Shown piece after piece: positions 1 through 10,347 of a stretch of DNA of 64,000 nucleotides (the stretch's first letter is position 1; each line of letters starts with the position of its first letter). The notes beneath the pieces were generated by a model that had not been told where the DNA came from, did no database searches, and was given only the letters and a program-made list of their open reading frames with translations. The translations under genes were made by a program, and so were the position numbers. The stretch is from assembly GCA_020465985.1 (NCBI GenBank), contig JAANYP010002631.1, forward strand, positions 352,883 through 416,882. The letters are read 5' to 3'. The DNA is from Centrapalus pauciflorus (taxonomy: Eukaryota; Streptophyta; Magnoliopsida; Asterales; Asteraceae).

Positions 1-81
1 CTTTCTTGTCAATAGTCCAAGGGGAACGGTATTTGTAAGATCCATTGACACTTCTTCATTTGCTAAAGATGCAAAAAAAAA

Positions 82-1500
82 TTGTTTGAAATGCTTGATG
101 CACTTGTGGAAGAAGTTGGAGAGGAGAATGCAGTTCAAGTCGTCACCCATAGTGCTTCGGCTTATGTGTTAGCCGGTACGATGTTGGAAAACAAGAGGCC
201 TCACTTATTTTGGTCACCATGTGCCGCTCATTTGATTGACTTGATATTGCAAGACATTAGAGATGGCAAAACAGTCAAGGACACCATAGAAAAAACAAGG
301 AAAGTAATTGTGTATATCTATCAACATGGTGTTTTGCTATCAATGTTTCAAAGGTTTACCGGTGATCGAGAACTAACTCAAGCAGGAGTTACAAGATTTG
401 CTACCTCATTTCTTACTTTGAAAAGATTTCATGAGTTAAAGACTCCTCTCCGGGAGTTGTTTGCTTCAAAAGAGTGGGCCGAATCTAACTTTGCTTCTAC
501 AAATGATGGGAAGTTGGTTGAAAAGGTCATTCTTATTGATGTCAACTTATGAAAGGCAATAAAATATTGTTTGAGTTGTGTAATTCCTATTTACAAAGTA
601 TTGAGACTTATGGATGGAGATGTATAACCGGCATTGGGATACATATATGAAGCCATGGATCGTGCAAAAAAGCAAATAAATGAGAATTTTGATGGCATTG
701 AGAAAAGATATAAACCCATTTGGGAAGGTTGATCGTAGGTGGGATATGCAACTCCTTAGACCCCTTCATGCCACGAGATACTATCTTAATCCAAGGTCTT
801 ATTTCTGTTAATGAAATTAAATTACTTCTTACTTTATTAAAGTATTAAACACTAAACTAATAATCATCTTACTTTAAAACAGCCTTCATTTGGATGAGAA
901 CTTCCAAGCGGATTGCGAAGTCAAAGTTGGGTTGTACAAGGTCATTGAAAAGATGTATGACAGGCCAACGACCATAAAAATTCATGAACAACTTCCTAAG
1001 TTCCATGGAAGCAATGGAATGTTTTGATTATCTGAAACCGTGGTAATGAGAAAGAATATGCAACCGGGTAAGTGGTAATTCTAAAAGTATTAAACATTTA
1101 AAGAATTAAATGTAATAATTTTCAAAGTAATTTAGTAGTATACTAATAAATCTAACATGTATAGAAATGTTTAGCTAAGTGGTAGGCTAACTATGAGATG
1201 AGTGCCCGGAACTTCAACATCTAGCCATTCGTGTGTTAAGCCTTACATGTAGTGCCACGGAATGTGAGAGGAATTGGAGTACATTTGACCATGTACACTC
1301 CAAAAAGAGAAATCATTTGGAGCAACAAAGGTTAAATGCATTAGTGTTTGTGAAAAACAACATTAACCTTAACATGGGCTTTAAAAGAGACAAGAACGAA
1401 GAGAAACCCATGATCCAATTTCTTTATCGGATATGGATTCGGATGATGAATGGATTACCGAGAAGGAGGATGCATGTCTCCCTAAAGATGAGGGCTTTAT
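82..1500 (+). pseudogene. hAT-superfamily transposase remnant
   Basis: Broken hAT transposase. Positions 82-552 encode a 156-residue piece of the DUF659-type core (HLFWSPCAAHLIDLILQDI). A second piece near 885-975 reads LDENFQADCEVKVGLYK after an AT-rich stretch ending in CAG that looks like an intron. The C-terminal hAT dimerisation region lies at 1200-1380 (ECERNWSTF, then KKRNHLEQQRLNALVFVKNN). Stops and frame changes separate the pieces. The first ATG of the family is not in the window, so the 5' part is missing or lies to the left. A short direct duplication of GATGAGGGCTTTATTTTTTT occurs at about 1488 and 1558, just past the coding remnant. The domain order is as in plant hAT proteins and I see no sign of an intact host-domesticated copy. 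The family call is confident; the exact intron structure is inference. Confidence 0.8.
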
Positions 1501-1818
1501 TTTTTTTATGTCTACATTCGTATGAATATTGGACATCATATTATATTTATTAGCTAAGGATGAGGGCTTTATTTTTTTATGTCTACATTTCCATGGTTTT
1601 AGTTGAATCCGATATTTTTTTGGTGTTCTAATTTGTATTGAACATTCAACCTAAACATATTAATCTTCATTTCCATTATGTTTGTTAGGTTAATGTGTAC
1701 AAATGTTAAACATGGTAATTTTACTAATTTAATCAGTAAATTTTAGCCACGAAAAATTACTAAATTTATATAATATTCATACAAGTAAAATATTTAAGAA
1801 ATAAATAAATTAATTAAA

Positions 1819-2023
1819 GAGTTAATTGCATAGATGGTCCTTTGACTAACCTCAAATTGCAATTTTAGTCCTTTTTTCAAAAAAATTGCAATGACAGTGT
1901 TTTAACTACCAAAAAGTTGCAAGAACGGTCCTTTCTAACAGATTCCGTTAATATGTGGGGTTAAGTCAAGGGTAATTTAGTCTTTTTAAGGAAAGGACCT
2001 TTTTGTAATTTTTCTTATTATTT

Positions 2024-2088
<65 letters not shown>

Positions 2089-3009
2089 AAACATGCTTAA
2101 TACTAAAATTAAAGCATATGCAGTGTTGATTTCTAAAATCAAATTGTAATTTTCATCTCATGATCTCTTCCAAAAGCCATAGCCATCTCTTCCACTTACG
2201 GCCTCATAACCCTTGACCCGTCTTCCTCTCCCACCACCGCACCCCCACTCTTCCACCACGTTTCACCCTCAGCTTCATTTTCCCTGAACAAAGGTTCTGA
2301 ATCAATCAAAACTAGATCTGCACAATCAAAAGAAAACTCCCCAGTGTTTAGTTTGCAAAAGTGAAGTCTCTCAAAAGACGATTGTCCCGTTGTACGGCCG
2401 TGGATAGGCGACGAAAATCATAGGAGGAAGACAAACACAGGACCTGATTTTTATTTGTTCTCTCAACCACCAGTGTCGGCACCACCATCGCTGACGTTAA
2501 TTGTGACCTAGATGTGAACATTGGCGGGGAGCAGAAAAGAGAGGGGCGGAGCAGTGATATCGTGTGGAATCGAGAACGACGGAGCAGTGATATCATGTTT
2601 TAGACGAGGTTTGGATTTGTTTGATGTTTTAATTTTGGCTTCGCATTTGTTTGAATGTTCCAGACCTTGTTTAATTTACTCAATATCAAAGGTTTGGATT
2701 TTTTATTTGTGCTTTGTAGAAACGTTTTAATGTTTAGGGTTCTTCAAAAAATCAAATTGTGTTCATTGTTTCTTGTTTCGTATTTCATGGTGGTGAGTAT
2801 GCCAGTGGCCGGAGTTTGTGGTGGTGGTAGTGACTTGAGTTTTTAGTAATGGTTGTGGCTTCTGGGTTCATTGACTTGAAGATGAATATTTGAACTTTTT
2901 GGGTTGATGATAATTTCTGGGTTCACTGACTTTTCTGGGTTAATTAACTTGAAGCTGAAGATCCAATATCTAAGTTTTGAAGAAGATAATAATCATGATG
3001 ATGATGATG

Positions 3010-3074
<65 letters not shown>

Positions 3075-3275
3075 TAGTTAAAATTGCAAAAAAGGTCCTT
3101 TATCCTTAAAAAGAGTAAATGCCCTTGACTTAACGTCAACATTTAACGGATTCTGTTAGAAAGGACCTTCATTGCAACTTTTTGGTAGTTAAAACACTGT
3201 CATTGCAACTTTTTTGAAAAAATGACCAAACATGCAATTTGAGGTCAGTTAAAGGACCATATATGCAATTAACTC
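1819..3275. mobile_element. Pack-MULE (non-autonomous Mutator-like element)
   Basis: Long terminal inverted repeats begin GAGTTAATTGCATAG at the left and end CATATATGCAATTAACTC at the right; the two arms match imperfectly over roughly 150-200 bp. The element is flanked by a perfect 9-bp direct duplication, TTAATTAAA, at 1810-1818 and 3276-3284, the target-site size of the Mutator superfamily. No transposase is present. The interior carries (ATT)n near 2019-2086, its complement (AAT)n near 3009-3074, and about 800 bp of higher-GC gene-like sequence that includes a RING-finger fragment. Non-autonomous and gene-carrying, hence Pack-MULE. Confidence 0.85.
2321..2430 (+). pseudogene. captured fragment of an RMA-type RING E3 ubiquitin ligase
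   Basis: Read from 2321 in frame, the sequence contains PQCLVCKSEVSQKTIVPLYG followed by RG, then a TAG stop at 2405-2407, then ATK. This matches the last CxxC of the C3HC4 RING and the conserved KAEVS..LVPLYGRGQ tail of plant RING-membrane-anchor (RMA) E3 ligases, which act in ER-associated ubiquitination. The stop sits where that family usually has Gln. The first RING cysteines and the C-terminal membrane anchor are not seen. The piece lies inside the Pack-MULE and is best read as captured host exon sequence. The family assignment rests on this short motif only. Confidence 0.7.
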
Positions 3276-3284
3276 TTAATTAAA

Positions 3285-4870
3285 TTACACTAAGAAAATA
3301 GAATGCAAAGTTAATCATTATTAAAGATTCGAAACTAACTTTAAGATAACAATAAATACAAATCTAACTTACATGTTGTGACTGATTTAATTTGATATTA
3401 TTTTAAAATCTGATTATTATTTAAGATTTGTAGTACGTGTCTATTGTCTCCTATATAAATGTGTTAAATATTAAAGAAATATAAACTCTTAATGAAGAAA
3501 ATAACTGAAACCCTTATAAAAAGAATATATATTTAAGAAACTTCACGACATTCATACATCAAATGATTAATCATGAAATTTATGCTATGATTAAGTCACA
3601 CAATAGATATTCATTTATGATGAATGATTCTATTTTCTTTATTTAAAAACACTTTAAATTTTCATAATGATATGTTTTATTATACTTATTTACCCAACAA
3701 ATTTGACGATATATACATTATCGTTTTATGTCTCGCACGTTCCCGCAAGATGTTGCGGGTACATAACTTGTAAAAATTAAAGACTAAAGTCAAATATGAA
3801 AGTAAGTTAAACCAACAGGTCTTGTCTCAAAAATGAGAAGAAAAAGGGCTTTTTTTAATTAATTGTTTATGTTTGTCTTTTACTTTGTCTATTACCATAG
3901 CACAAGACAACATGTAGATATAGTAAACTCTTTTTCAACTTTTTTTCTTAGGGCAAAATGGAAAAATACTAAAATATTTATAACTAGAACTTTTTTGGGC
4001 AGTGTGGGCTACTTTGTAGTGCCGCCACTGAATTTTGTATCCCAAAAGAAACACAAGGACAAGATTCACTTAAGAGAAAATGATGTGGATGGCATACTGG
4101 CCCAACGAAAAGTCCAAGCCTAAATGGAACTTGGGTTATCTTATTGATAACAAACCTGTCTTCTTGGTTCGAAACGTATGGTCAACGTGTGTATGAGGAA
4201 TGGATCCAATGGGGGATCAACTGGATTCACTGGCCGAAACGAAGTAAATGGTACTCTTACCTAGCAAGACAAATATGAGAAAATGTGGAGGTAAGATTCC
4301 CACCTGTCAAAAGCAGAAAAGTAGAATTAAGACTGTTAAATGGCACATGAGACATTCACTAACTAAAGGATAAGAAGACGCTCACCCTGCAAAACCCCAC
4401 TTTTGTGCTAATTCTAGAAAAGTAGAGATTTCGCTGGCCAGTGTCTGCTGAAGAACCAGATTCAAGAATTAAAACATATGACCTTCCATTCCCCCCTACA
4501 GAAAGTATGAGGCCTTCATACCTGAATTTGAGAGACTAAACTTAACAATTGATGCAAGCAAGAGTATAAATATTGGAAGGTCAATATATATACTTGTGCA
4601 AGCAGAATTTAGTGAGAAATTTGGAGAATCAGCTATTTGAGAAATACCTATCCAACGTGCTACCAAGTGGAAGTGTTAGCTTAGTTGACAGCTCCACATA
4701 TCCTCCTCGTGTAAAGACGTAACCTAATTACATAGCAAAGTGTTAGGTTTGACACGGAATCCTTTGGGCCTTCTAACATTAATCATTTTATATAGAGACA
4801 TGTCCCAAAAAGATGTTATGGACCTAAAGCAGCTACATTCACCACCGGAAAGATGGGGGTGTTTAGTTAT
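3285..4870. other. gene-free AT-rich DNA with a degenerate Helitron-like 3' end
   Basis: No convincing coding region is present. The one structured item is at 3742-3770: a perfect 7-bp stem, CCCGCAA-GATG-TTGCGGG, followed by TACATAACTTG and then T. Helitron 3' ends have a hairpin about 10 nt before CTRR and insert before T; here the tetranucleotide is CTTG rather than CTAG, so it would be a decayed end. The similar terminus at 36980 (CATAACTAG before T) supports the reading. No Helitron 5' end could be placed. Confidence 0.4.
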
Positions 4871-4889
4871 AGCTTCTAGGTATATTTAC

Positions 4890-5094
4890 CTGAAAAAACT
4901 GCATCTCCACTCTCGCTGAATTCAAACTTAGCATCCATTCCTCCATCATATTTAGCAGCAACTGAATCCTGGAAATAAGTTCCCTTGCGGACCTCCCAAC
5001 CATTCAAGGAATCTGCAGACTTGAACTTTGCAAGTAACAGCTTGCTTTTGCTGCTTTTGCCAGCTCGCAACTGCGCTAGCTTATTGTTGTAGTC
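4890..5094 (-). CDS. exon 3 of NAD(P)-binding Rossmann-fold/CIA30 protein
   Basis: The last exon I can support of the minus-strand gene whose first exon starts at 10347. The acceptor is CAG before GACTACAAC at 5094 and the donor is CAG|GTAAAT at 4890. It continues exon 2 in frame with DYNNKLAQLRAGKSSKSK and opens the CIA30-type domain (LAKFKSADSLNGWEVRKG, then TYFQDSVAAKYDGGMDAKF). The 205-nt length leaves a split codon, so at least one more coding exon must follow. No exon encoding the rest of the CIA30 domain is recognisable between 4889 and 1. The gene therefore either runs past the left edge through a long intron or is truncated. The protein resembles the Arabidopsis At4g18810-type family; that comparison is from memory. 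Confidence 0.75.
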
Positions 5095-5375
5095 CTGAAA
5101 CAAGCCATAAAACAATATATAAATAATGGGTCACTCATAAAAGAGTACTGAGTAACTTTTTAATATAAGCAGCATCACGGGTATTGAAACTCAATCGACT
5201 GAATCTACTTTAAAACAAGAATCAGGTGCATTGTATATTTCAGATGGTGGTTGAGCAAATAACTACAGTATAATAATGAAATACACTAAAGATTACCAAC
5301 CTTCATTAATGAAACACATAGTATCTTAAGAGTTTTAACGAAACACATAAGTTTTAAAGACAATGAAAGTCTGAA

Positions 5376-5500
5376 CATATGTAAAATTCATATATCATGT
5401 GTATAACGTTAATTTAAACATGGTTACGAAAAAAAAAGTTTAAAAAAAAAGTTTCTAAGGGCGGTACCTTCAGATTCACTTGATTTCGATAGGGGCTTTT
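5376..5500. mobile_element. 3' fragment of a (TA)n-associated element (same family as 42571-42994)
   Basis: The run from CATATATCATGTGTATAA through GGTACCTTCAGATTCACTTG to the GGGGCTTTTTTGTATG end matches the last 130 bp of the complete copy at 42571-42994. The left part is missing. It ends in TGTATG repeats instead of the complete copy's TTTTTTGAACCTGAGTC. Confidence 0.6.
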
Positions 5501-5539
5501 TTGTATGTACGTATGTATGTATATCTATGTATGTATGTA

Positions 5540-5745
5540 TAGGCTTGGGATATTGTGAGATGCTAAATATATCTTGATAAGTTTGAGAAACACTATGATT
5601 CATTATTTTTGCATATTGATTCACTTAATTCTGAATTTGTGATTCATTATTTATAAACTTAAAATATCATGAATCGATTTGCAATAGTGGTGAATCACAA
5701 TCTGCTCACACTTCTCAAAATACATTTAGCTTATCATTTGATCAT
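5540..5745. mobile_element. GATTCAC palindromic MITE-like element, copy 1
   Basis: About 200 bp with imperfect inverted ends: left GGCTTGGGATATTGTGAGAT, right AGCTTATCATTTGATCATG. The inside contains repeated ATGATTCA/GTGAATCAC half-palindromes. A second copy lies at 8380-8590 in the same intron. Both lie next to TA- or TGTA-repeat DNA. No coding capacity. Confidence 0.6.
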
Positions 5746-5750
5746 GTATT

Positions 5751-5755
<5 letters not shown>

Positions 5756-5798
<43 letters not shown>
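5756..5798. repeat. (TA)n microsatellite
   Basis: Pure alternating TA tract of about 43 bp, adjoining the GATTCAC element on its left and the GAGCTCG-rich elements on its right. Confidence 0.9.
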
Positions 5799-5801
<3 letters not shown>

Positions 5802-5815
5802 GGGTTTTAAGTGAG

Positions 5816-6517
5816 TAGGGGTGTAAACGAGACGAGACAACTCGTGAGCTACTCGGGATCGACTCGTAAAAAACTCCAAATCGACTCGCAGTTAATCGAG
5901 CCGAGCCGAGATCAATAGTATCGAGTAGTTATGGAGTCGAACTCGAGACTCAAAATTAAGGCTCGATCGAGCTCAAGTCGAGTTTCGAGCTCGAGTTTTA
6001 TTTTCGAGCTCGAGTTAGAGCTTGGTGATACTTGACTCGGCTTGATTACACCTAGGGGTGTAAACGAGCCGAACCGAGCCCGTTTAATCTCGAGCTCGGC
6101 TCGTTTAAAAGTACCAGGCTCGAGCTCGAGCTCGGCTCGTTTCAAGCTTTGTATGTAAAGCTCGAGCTCGGCGCGTGAATAATTTTCCAAACTCGAGCTC
6201 GGCTCGGGCTCGACTCGTTTATTATATATTTTAATTTTTTTAATTATAAATAATCTTTTTATATAATATATATAACTTGTAATTTTAATATATTTATATT
6301 TATTTAATCTATATATATTATATATTTATTAATTTAAAAATATATTTATATATAAGCTCGTTTAAGCTCGTTTAGACTCGCGAGCTCGATATGTGAAGCT
6401 CGGGCTCGAGCTCGTTTATTAAACGAGCTCGAATTTAGGCTTGAGCTCGGCTCGGGCTCGTTTAATTCGAGCTTTTAACGAGTTGAGCTCGAGTAGCTCG
6501 GCTCATTTACACCCCTA
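5816..6517. mobile_element. two abutting hAT-like MITEs rich in GAGCTCG
   Basis: The first starts TAGGGGTGTAAACGAG at 5816 and appears to end near 6052 at CGGCTTGATTACACC. The second starts TAGGGGTGTAAACGAGCC at 6053 and ends GGCTCATTTACACCCCTA at 6517, giving clear inverted termini. Between them lie many overlapping GAGCTCG/CGAGCCG copies on both strands. The TAGGGGTG-type ends are common in plant non-autonomous hAT elements. I could not find a matching 8-bp target duplication, so nesting or decay is likely. Confidence 0.6.
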
Positions 6518-6876
6518 AGTACCATTAGTTTTGCGGAGTACCAGAGGTAACTCGCTTAAAACCATTTCTTTGAAAAAAAAAATTCATATTCATGTTTAAA
6601 TTAATAATACAAGACTACTTGTAAAAAATCACACATAAACATACACTAGAACTATGTGAAATGTGCATGTTCACATGAACTGCACTGTTCTGAAAGGTAT
6701 GTTCACATAAATTTTTTCACGTTCACATGACTTTTAAAATGTAGAAAGAGTGAATGTATGTAATTTTTTACAAATTGCCTTATATATCTAAATGAATATG
6801 AAAAACAAAATTGTGTTCGCAGGGTCTCACAGTACTCTTTATTTTTAAGTCCTCACACGAACCATATATATATATA

Positions 6877-7139
6877 GGGGTGGGTTCAATGGAAAACCAC
6901 AATGCACCTGAAAACTATGGAAACCTACGCATACCGTCCGATTTGGTGCATTTCATGAAAAACGCGGTGGCATGATCGTAAATAAGGTGATGCATCAAGC
7001 GGGATTTTGATGCATCACGCGGAAAATTTGATGCATCACGCGGGATTTTGATGCATGACGCCGGGAATTTGATACATTTGTGGTGGTGCAGTGCGGTTTT
7101 CACAAGTTTTCAGGTGCATTGTGGTTTTCCATTGAACCT

Positions 7140-7142
<3 letters not shown>
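6877..7142. mobile_element. (TA)n-bounded element, GGGTTCAATGG family, copy 1
   Basis: The left end GGGTGGGTTCAATGGAAAAC follows a short (TA)n at 6864-6876. The right end GTTTTCCATTGAACCTCC is its inverted repeat and runs into (TA)n at 7143. GATGCATC-like octamers begin at 6989, 7009, 7030, 7050 and 7071. The first 125 bp are nearly identical to the copy at 48636-48898, 42 kb away. No coding capacity. Confidence 0.75.

Positions 7143-7194
<52 letters not shown>
7143..7194. repeat. (TA)n microsatellite between two inverted-repeat elements
   Basis: About 52 bp of alternating TA, shared as the right boundary of the element at 6877-7142 and the left boundary of the element at 7195-8145. Confidence 0.9.
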
Positions 7195-7196
<2 letters not shown>

Positions 7197-8145
7197 TTGA
7201 AGTTCAATTAAGAACTTTTATGCACCAGGGAACCTCAAGGAACTTTTATGCACCGAATAATATAGTAAGGGGCACTAAGGGCATTTGTGAAATAATCAAT
7301 TAATATGAAAATTAAATAATTAATTAAATTAAATTAGATTATAAATTAGGAAACTACTCTTAACATTAAACAACATTACTTTTTATCTCTCCCCCTTTCT
7401 CTCCCTCACCCCTCTTTTTCTCCCTCCACCACCGACCTTTCTCCCTCTCCATTTCTCTTGGATTTCCGGCCACCATCTCCCACCCTCTCTCTTTCTCGGC
7501 TTGCAAGACCGCACCACCACCGTCGCATGCATCGGCAAACCACCATCGTCGGCAACCACCATGCCTCTATCCCTCTCCCTCGGCAACCACCACTGTCGCA
7601 TGCCGCCGTCATGATGATGAACACGATGATGAACGATGAACGGGCAATAATGAACGATAAACGACGAACAACGATAATGAACGATGAACGATGATGATAA
7701 ACGATAGTCTTCGCTATGCATATATTGATGCACGATGAATGAAGAATATGAATGACGAACAAGATGCATAGATGAAATTGTGTATTTTTTGTTAAATGCG
7801 TCTTTTTTGAACACGATGCATAGATGAACACGATTAACGATGAAATGCATCGATCTCCATCATCTTTTTTGAATTTGTGTAATTTTTTGTTAAATTTGGA
7901 AGTGTATCAATTGAATTTATTTAGCATTTATTATTTGATTATTTGTTGAATTTTTAAATTTAATGAAGTATGCACATTCCCCAAAATGCCCTTCCTTGTT
8001 TGTTCTTGCAATGCACAAGATGCATAAAATTGTCCAACTATTTACCCTTTTGTCATTAATCTGATCCATACAATTTTTTGATCTAATGGATGATATGGGT
8101 TCTTTTGTACCTCAGTGCATAAAAGTTCTCAATTGAACCTCCCTC
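7195..8145. mobile_element. (TA)n-bounded element, TTCAATTAAGAAC family
   Basis: The left terminus GTTCAATTAAGAACTTTTAT plus GCAC is matched in inverse by GTGCATAAAAGTTCTCAATT plus GAACCTC at the right. The element is 951 bp and sits between (TA)n at 7143-7194 and a GT/TA tract at 8146. Around 7610-7700 it carries clustered ATGAACGATGAAC repeats, and ATGCATCG occurs near 7845. The pyrimidine- and CCACC-rich block 7381-7600 could be captured gene DNA, but no family is recognisable. ORFs here look fortuitous. Confidence 0.65.
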
Positions 8146-8371
<226 letters not shown>

Positions 8372-8379
8372 GTATTTAT

Positions 8380-8590
8380 AGGCTTAGGATGTTGTAAGAA
8401 GTTAAATATATCTTGAGAAAATGTGTGTGAAGCACTATGATTCACTATTTTTGCACAATGATTCACATAATTATGATATTGTGATTCATTATTTATAAAT
8501 TTAAAAAATAGTGAATCAATGTGAAATTGTGGTGAATCACAATGCTTCTCACGCTTGTCACGATATATTTAGCTTCTCATCTGATCCTAA
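8380..8590. mobile_element. GATTCAC palindromic MITE-like element, copy 2
   Basis: Begins GGCTTAGGATGTTGTAAGAA and ends TTAGCTTCTCATCTGATCC. It aligns throughout with the copy at 5540-5745, including the internal TGATTCAC/GTGAATCAC arrangement. It is directly preceded by (TA)n. Confidence 0.6.
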
Positions 8591-8945
8591 ATGAAAATAT
8601 ATATCAAATGTTGAGGTGATAGAACAAAGAAGGAACAAGGTCAGCCACAGACCAAACAAGACCAGCATACTACAGCAACCGGATGCCTGTGTTGAAGACA
8701 AACTCTGTGGCCCTAATGTTGGAGACAAAGTCCTAAGCCTCATCAAAAGATTGCAAATTGATCTTATTTACAGCAAGGTGGGCGCTAATGTTGGAGACAA
8801 AGTCTGTGGCCCAAAACACATTTCAGTGTGCATAAATACTTACATATACGATCTGGTGTTTCAGTGTCCAATCAATACTTCAAACCAACAGCTAAATGCA
8901 TTGGACTTGCATGCTGACATATTTACAGGAAGAGAAAAAGGAAAC

Positions 8946-9158
8946 CTGAAAGGCTTTGCTGAGGTTGTATACACCCTGATGATCAACTCTATTTAGATCC
9001 ACAGTTATAGAGGATCGAGCAGTGGCACAATAGATAATCTTGTTGCAACCTTCCACAGCAACCCTGAGAGTGGCAGGATCTCCAACGTCCCCGATCACAA
9101 TCTTAACAGAAGTTGGCAGCATGTCAACAACTTCTTGATTAGCATTCCTAACCAGAGC
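8946..9158 (-). CDS. exon 2 of NAD(P)-binding Rossmann-fold/CIA30 protein
   Basis: A 213-nt exon, exactly 71 codons, with acceptor TTAG before GCTCTGGTTAGG and donor CAG|GTTTCC. It continues the Rossmann fold opened in exon 1: ALVRNANQEVVDMLPTSVK and then IVIGDVGDPATLRVAVEGCN, the usual second-strand and V-x-GD-DP pattern of atypical short-chain dehydrogenases/NmrA-like proteins. It ends YNLSKAFQ, where exon 3 joins in phase 0. The GD and IIYCAT segments are the expected cofactor-proximal loops. No lesion is seen. Confidence 0.82.
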
Positions 9159-9765
9159 CTAATCGGAAGAGTAATCACGTGAAAAACAGATTAACATTGA
9201 AAATATTGCAACAAAAACATAATTCATAGCTCAAACTCAATGGTAAGGCAATCTCAGTGCTGGAAGAGTTTTTGGCTTTGCAAGGGTTAGGGAGGAAATG
9301 TCTTTAAGGCAACATTTCTTGGTGTTTGCAAGGCCGCTAATTTTGTGACTTGAGCACATGACTGTCAGCACAAAGGACTGGCCTATAAATAGCTCAAAGG
9401 CTCCCATATAATTGATCAAGAGATTTATGCAATCAAGTTTGCAATTTCAAGTGTGTGCCGATTGTTACAGCACACACCACCCAATCAAGGAATGGGCTCG
9501 CAGGGTCCTTGCTATCAGCCACAAGCACTGGAAATTAGAACTTCCCACAGATAGCTAGGTAGAGATTAGCGACTATTACATTGAAAATGGAGATTTATTA
9601 TTTAATCATCAACTTAAAGTGTTTATATGTGTGAATGGTGTGTGATGCTAGTTCACAAAAGACCCATTATAAATAAAAATTCTTCCAAAAATACAGTAAG
9701 GGATGTAGCAGATTGGTCCAATTCTAAGTAGGGCAAAAAGAAAGAACAATTAAGGGCCAAAAAAC

Positions 9766-10347
9766 CTTGACCGAGTAACCCCTGAGCATGAGCTTGCGGA
9801 CAACTATACGACCAACACGGCTGGTAGCACCAACCACGAGAACAGTGGTGTTCTGAGCCCCCGGGATTGCAAATTCGCACATAGGACCACCCTCCTGAAT
9901 AAGAAGGCTACTCTCGTCATCAGTGCGGGTGGTCCTAGAGATTTGTCCCAATTCGGAGAACTTGCGCCAGGCCTCATCAAATATTTGCCTAGACCGTCTC
10001 CCTAATCCAACCGGGTTCACGTCAACTAGCCTCTTCATCACAGAGACGGAGGAAGGCTTCTGATTGCCTTCTTGGTCATCATCAATACCATCCTCCTCGT
10101 CATCACCGTGATCCTGATTTTTCTTATCGTTGTCAGTCTCGGGAGGAGGGGACGAGGAAGAAACCCTTGAGAATACCAAGCGTCTGCGAGGATTATTGGC
10201 AGCAGCACTCCAGCAATTGAAACCGCTAGAGCTGCTCACCGTTGTATTGAGGGAGAAATCATTGATAATCCTTTTCTGGGAGCAAACTTTACCACCGCCA
10301 ACTCCGGAGGTAGTTGTGGAGGTTAGTGTAGCAGTCGCAGTTGTCAT
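9766..10347 (-). CDS. exon 1 of NAD(P)-binding Rossmann-fold/CIA30 protein, plastid-targeted
   Basis: Encodes 194 residues from the ATG at 10347 (MTTATATLTSTT) to YSVK, with donor AAG|GTTTTT at 9766. The reading frame stays open upstream but has no earlier ATG, so 10347 is the best start. The first 60 or so residues are rich in Ser, Thr and Arg with few acids, as in a chloroplast transit peptide. An acidic linker (HGDDEEDGIDDDQ) follows. Then comes the dinucleotide-binding motif VLVVGATSRVGRIVVRKL, about residues 169-186. The homologous plant family is plastidial and combines an NAD(P)-binding fold with a CIA30 domain; its reaction is not established here. Intron 1 (9159-9765, 607 bp) holds nothing recognisable. 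No clear TATA box was identified upstream. Confidence 0.82.

Noticed and set aside
3863..4123. 86-codon ORF as a missing CIA30 exon
   Set aside because: Wrong strand and no CIA30 residues; the minus-strand reading of this region also fails to match.
7383..7850. ORFs of 155, 141 and 78 codons in a pyrimidine-rich block
   Set aside because: Overlapping on both strands, low complexity, no family resemblance; likely compositional.
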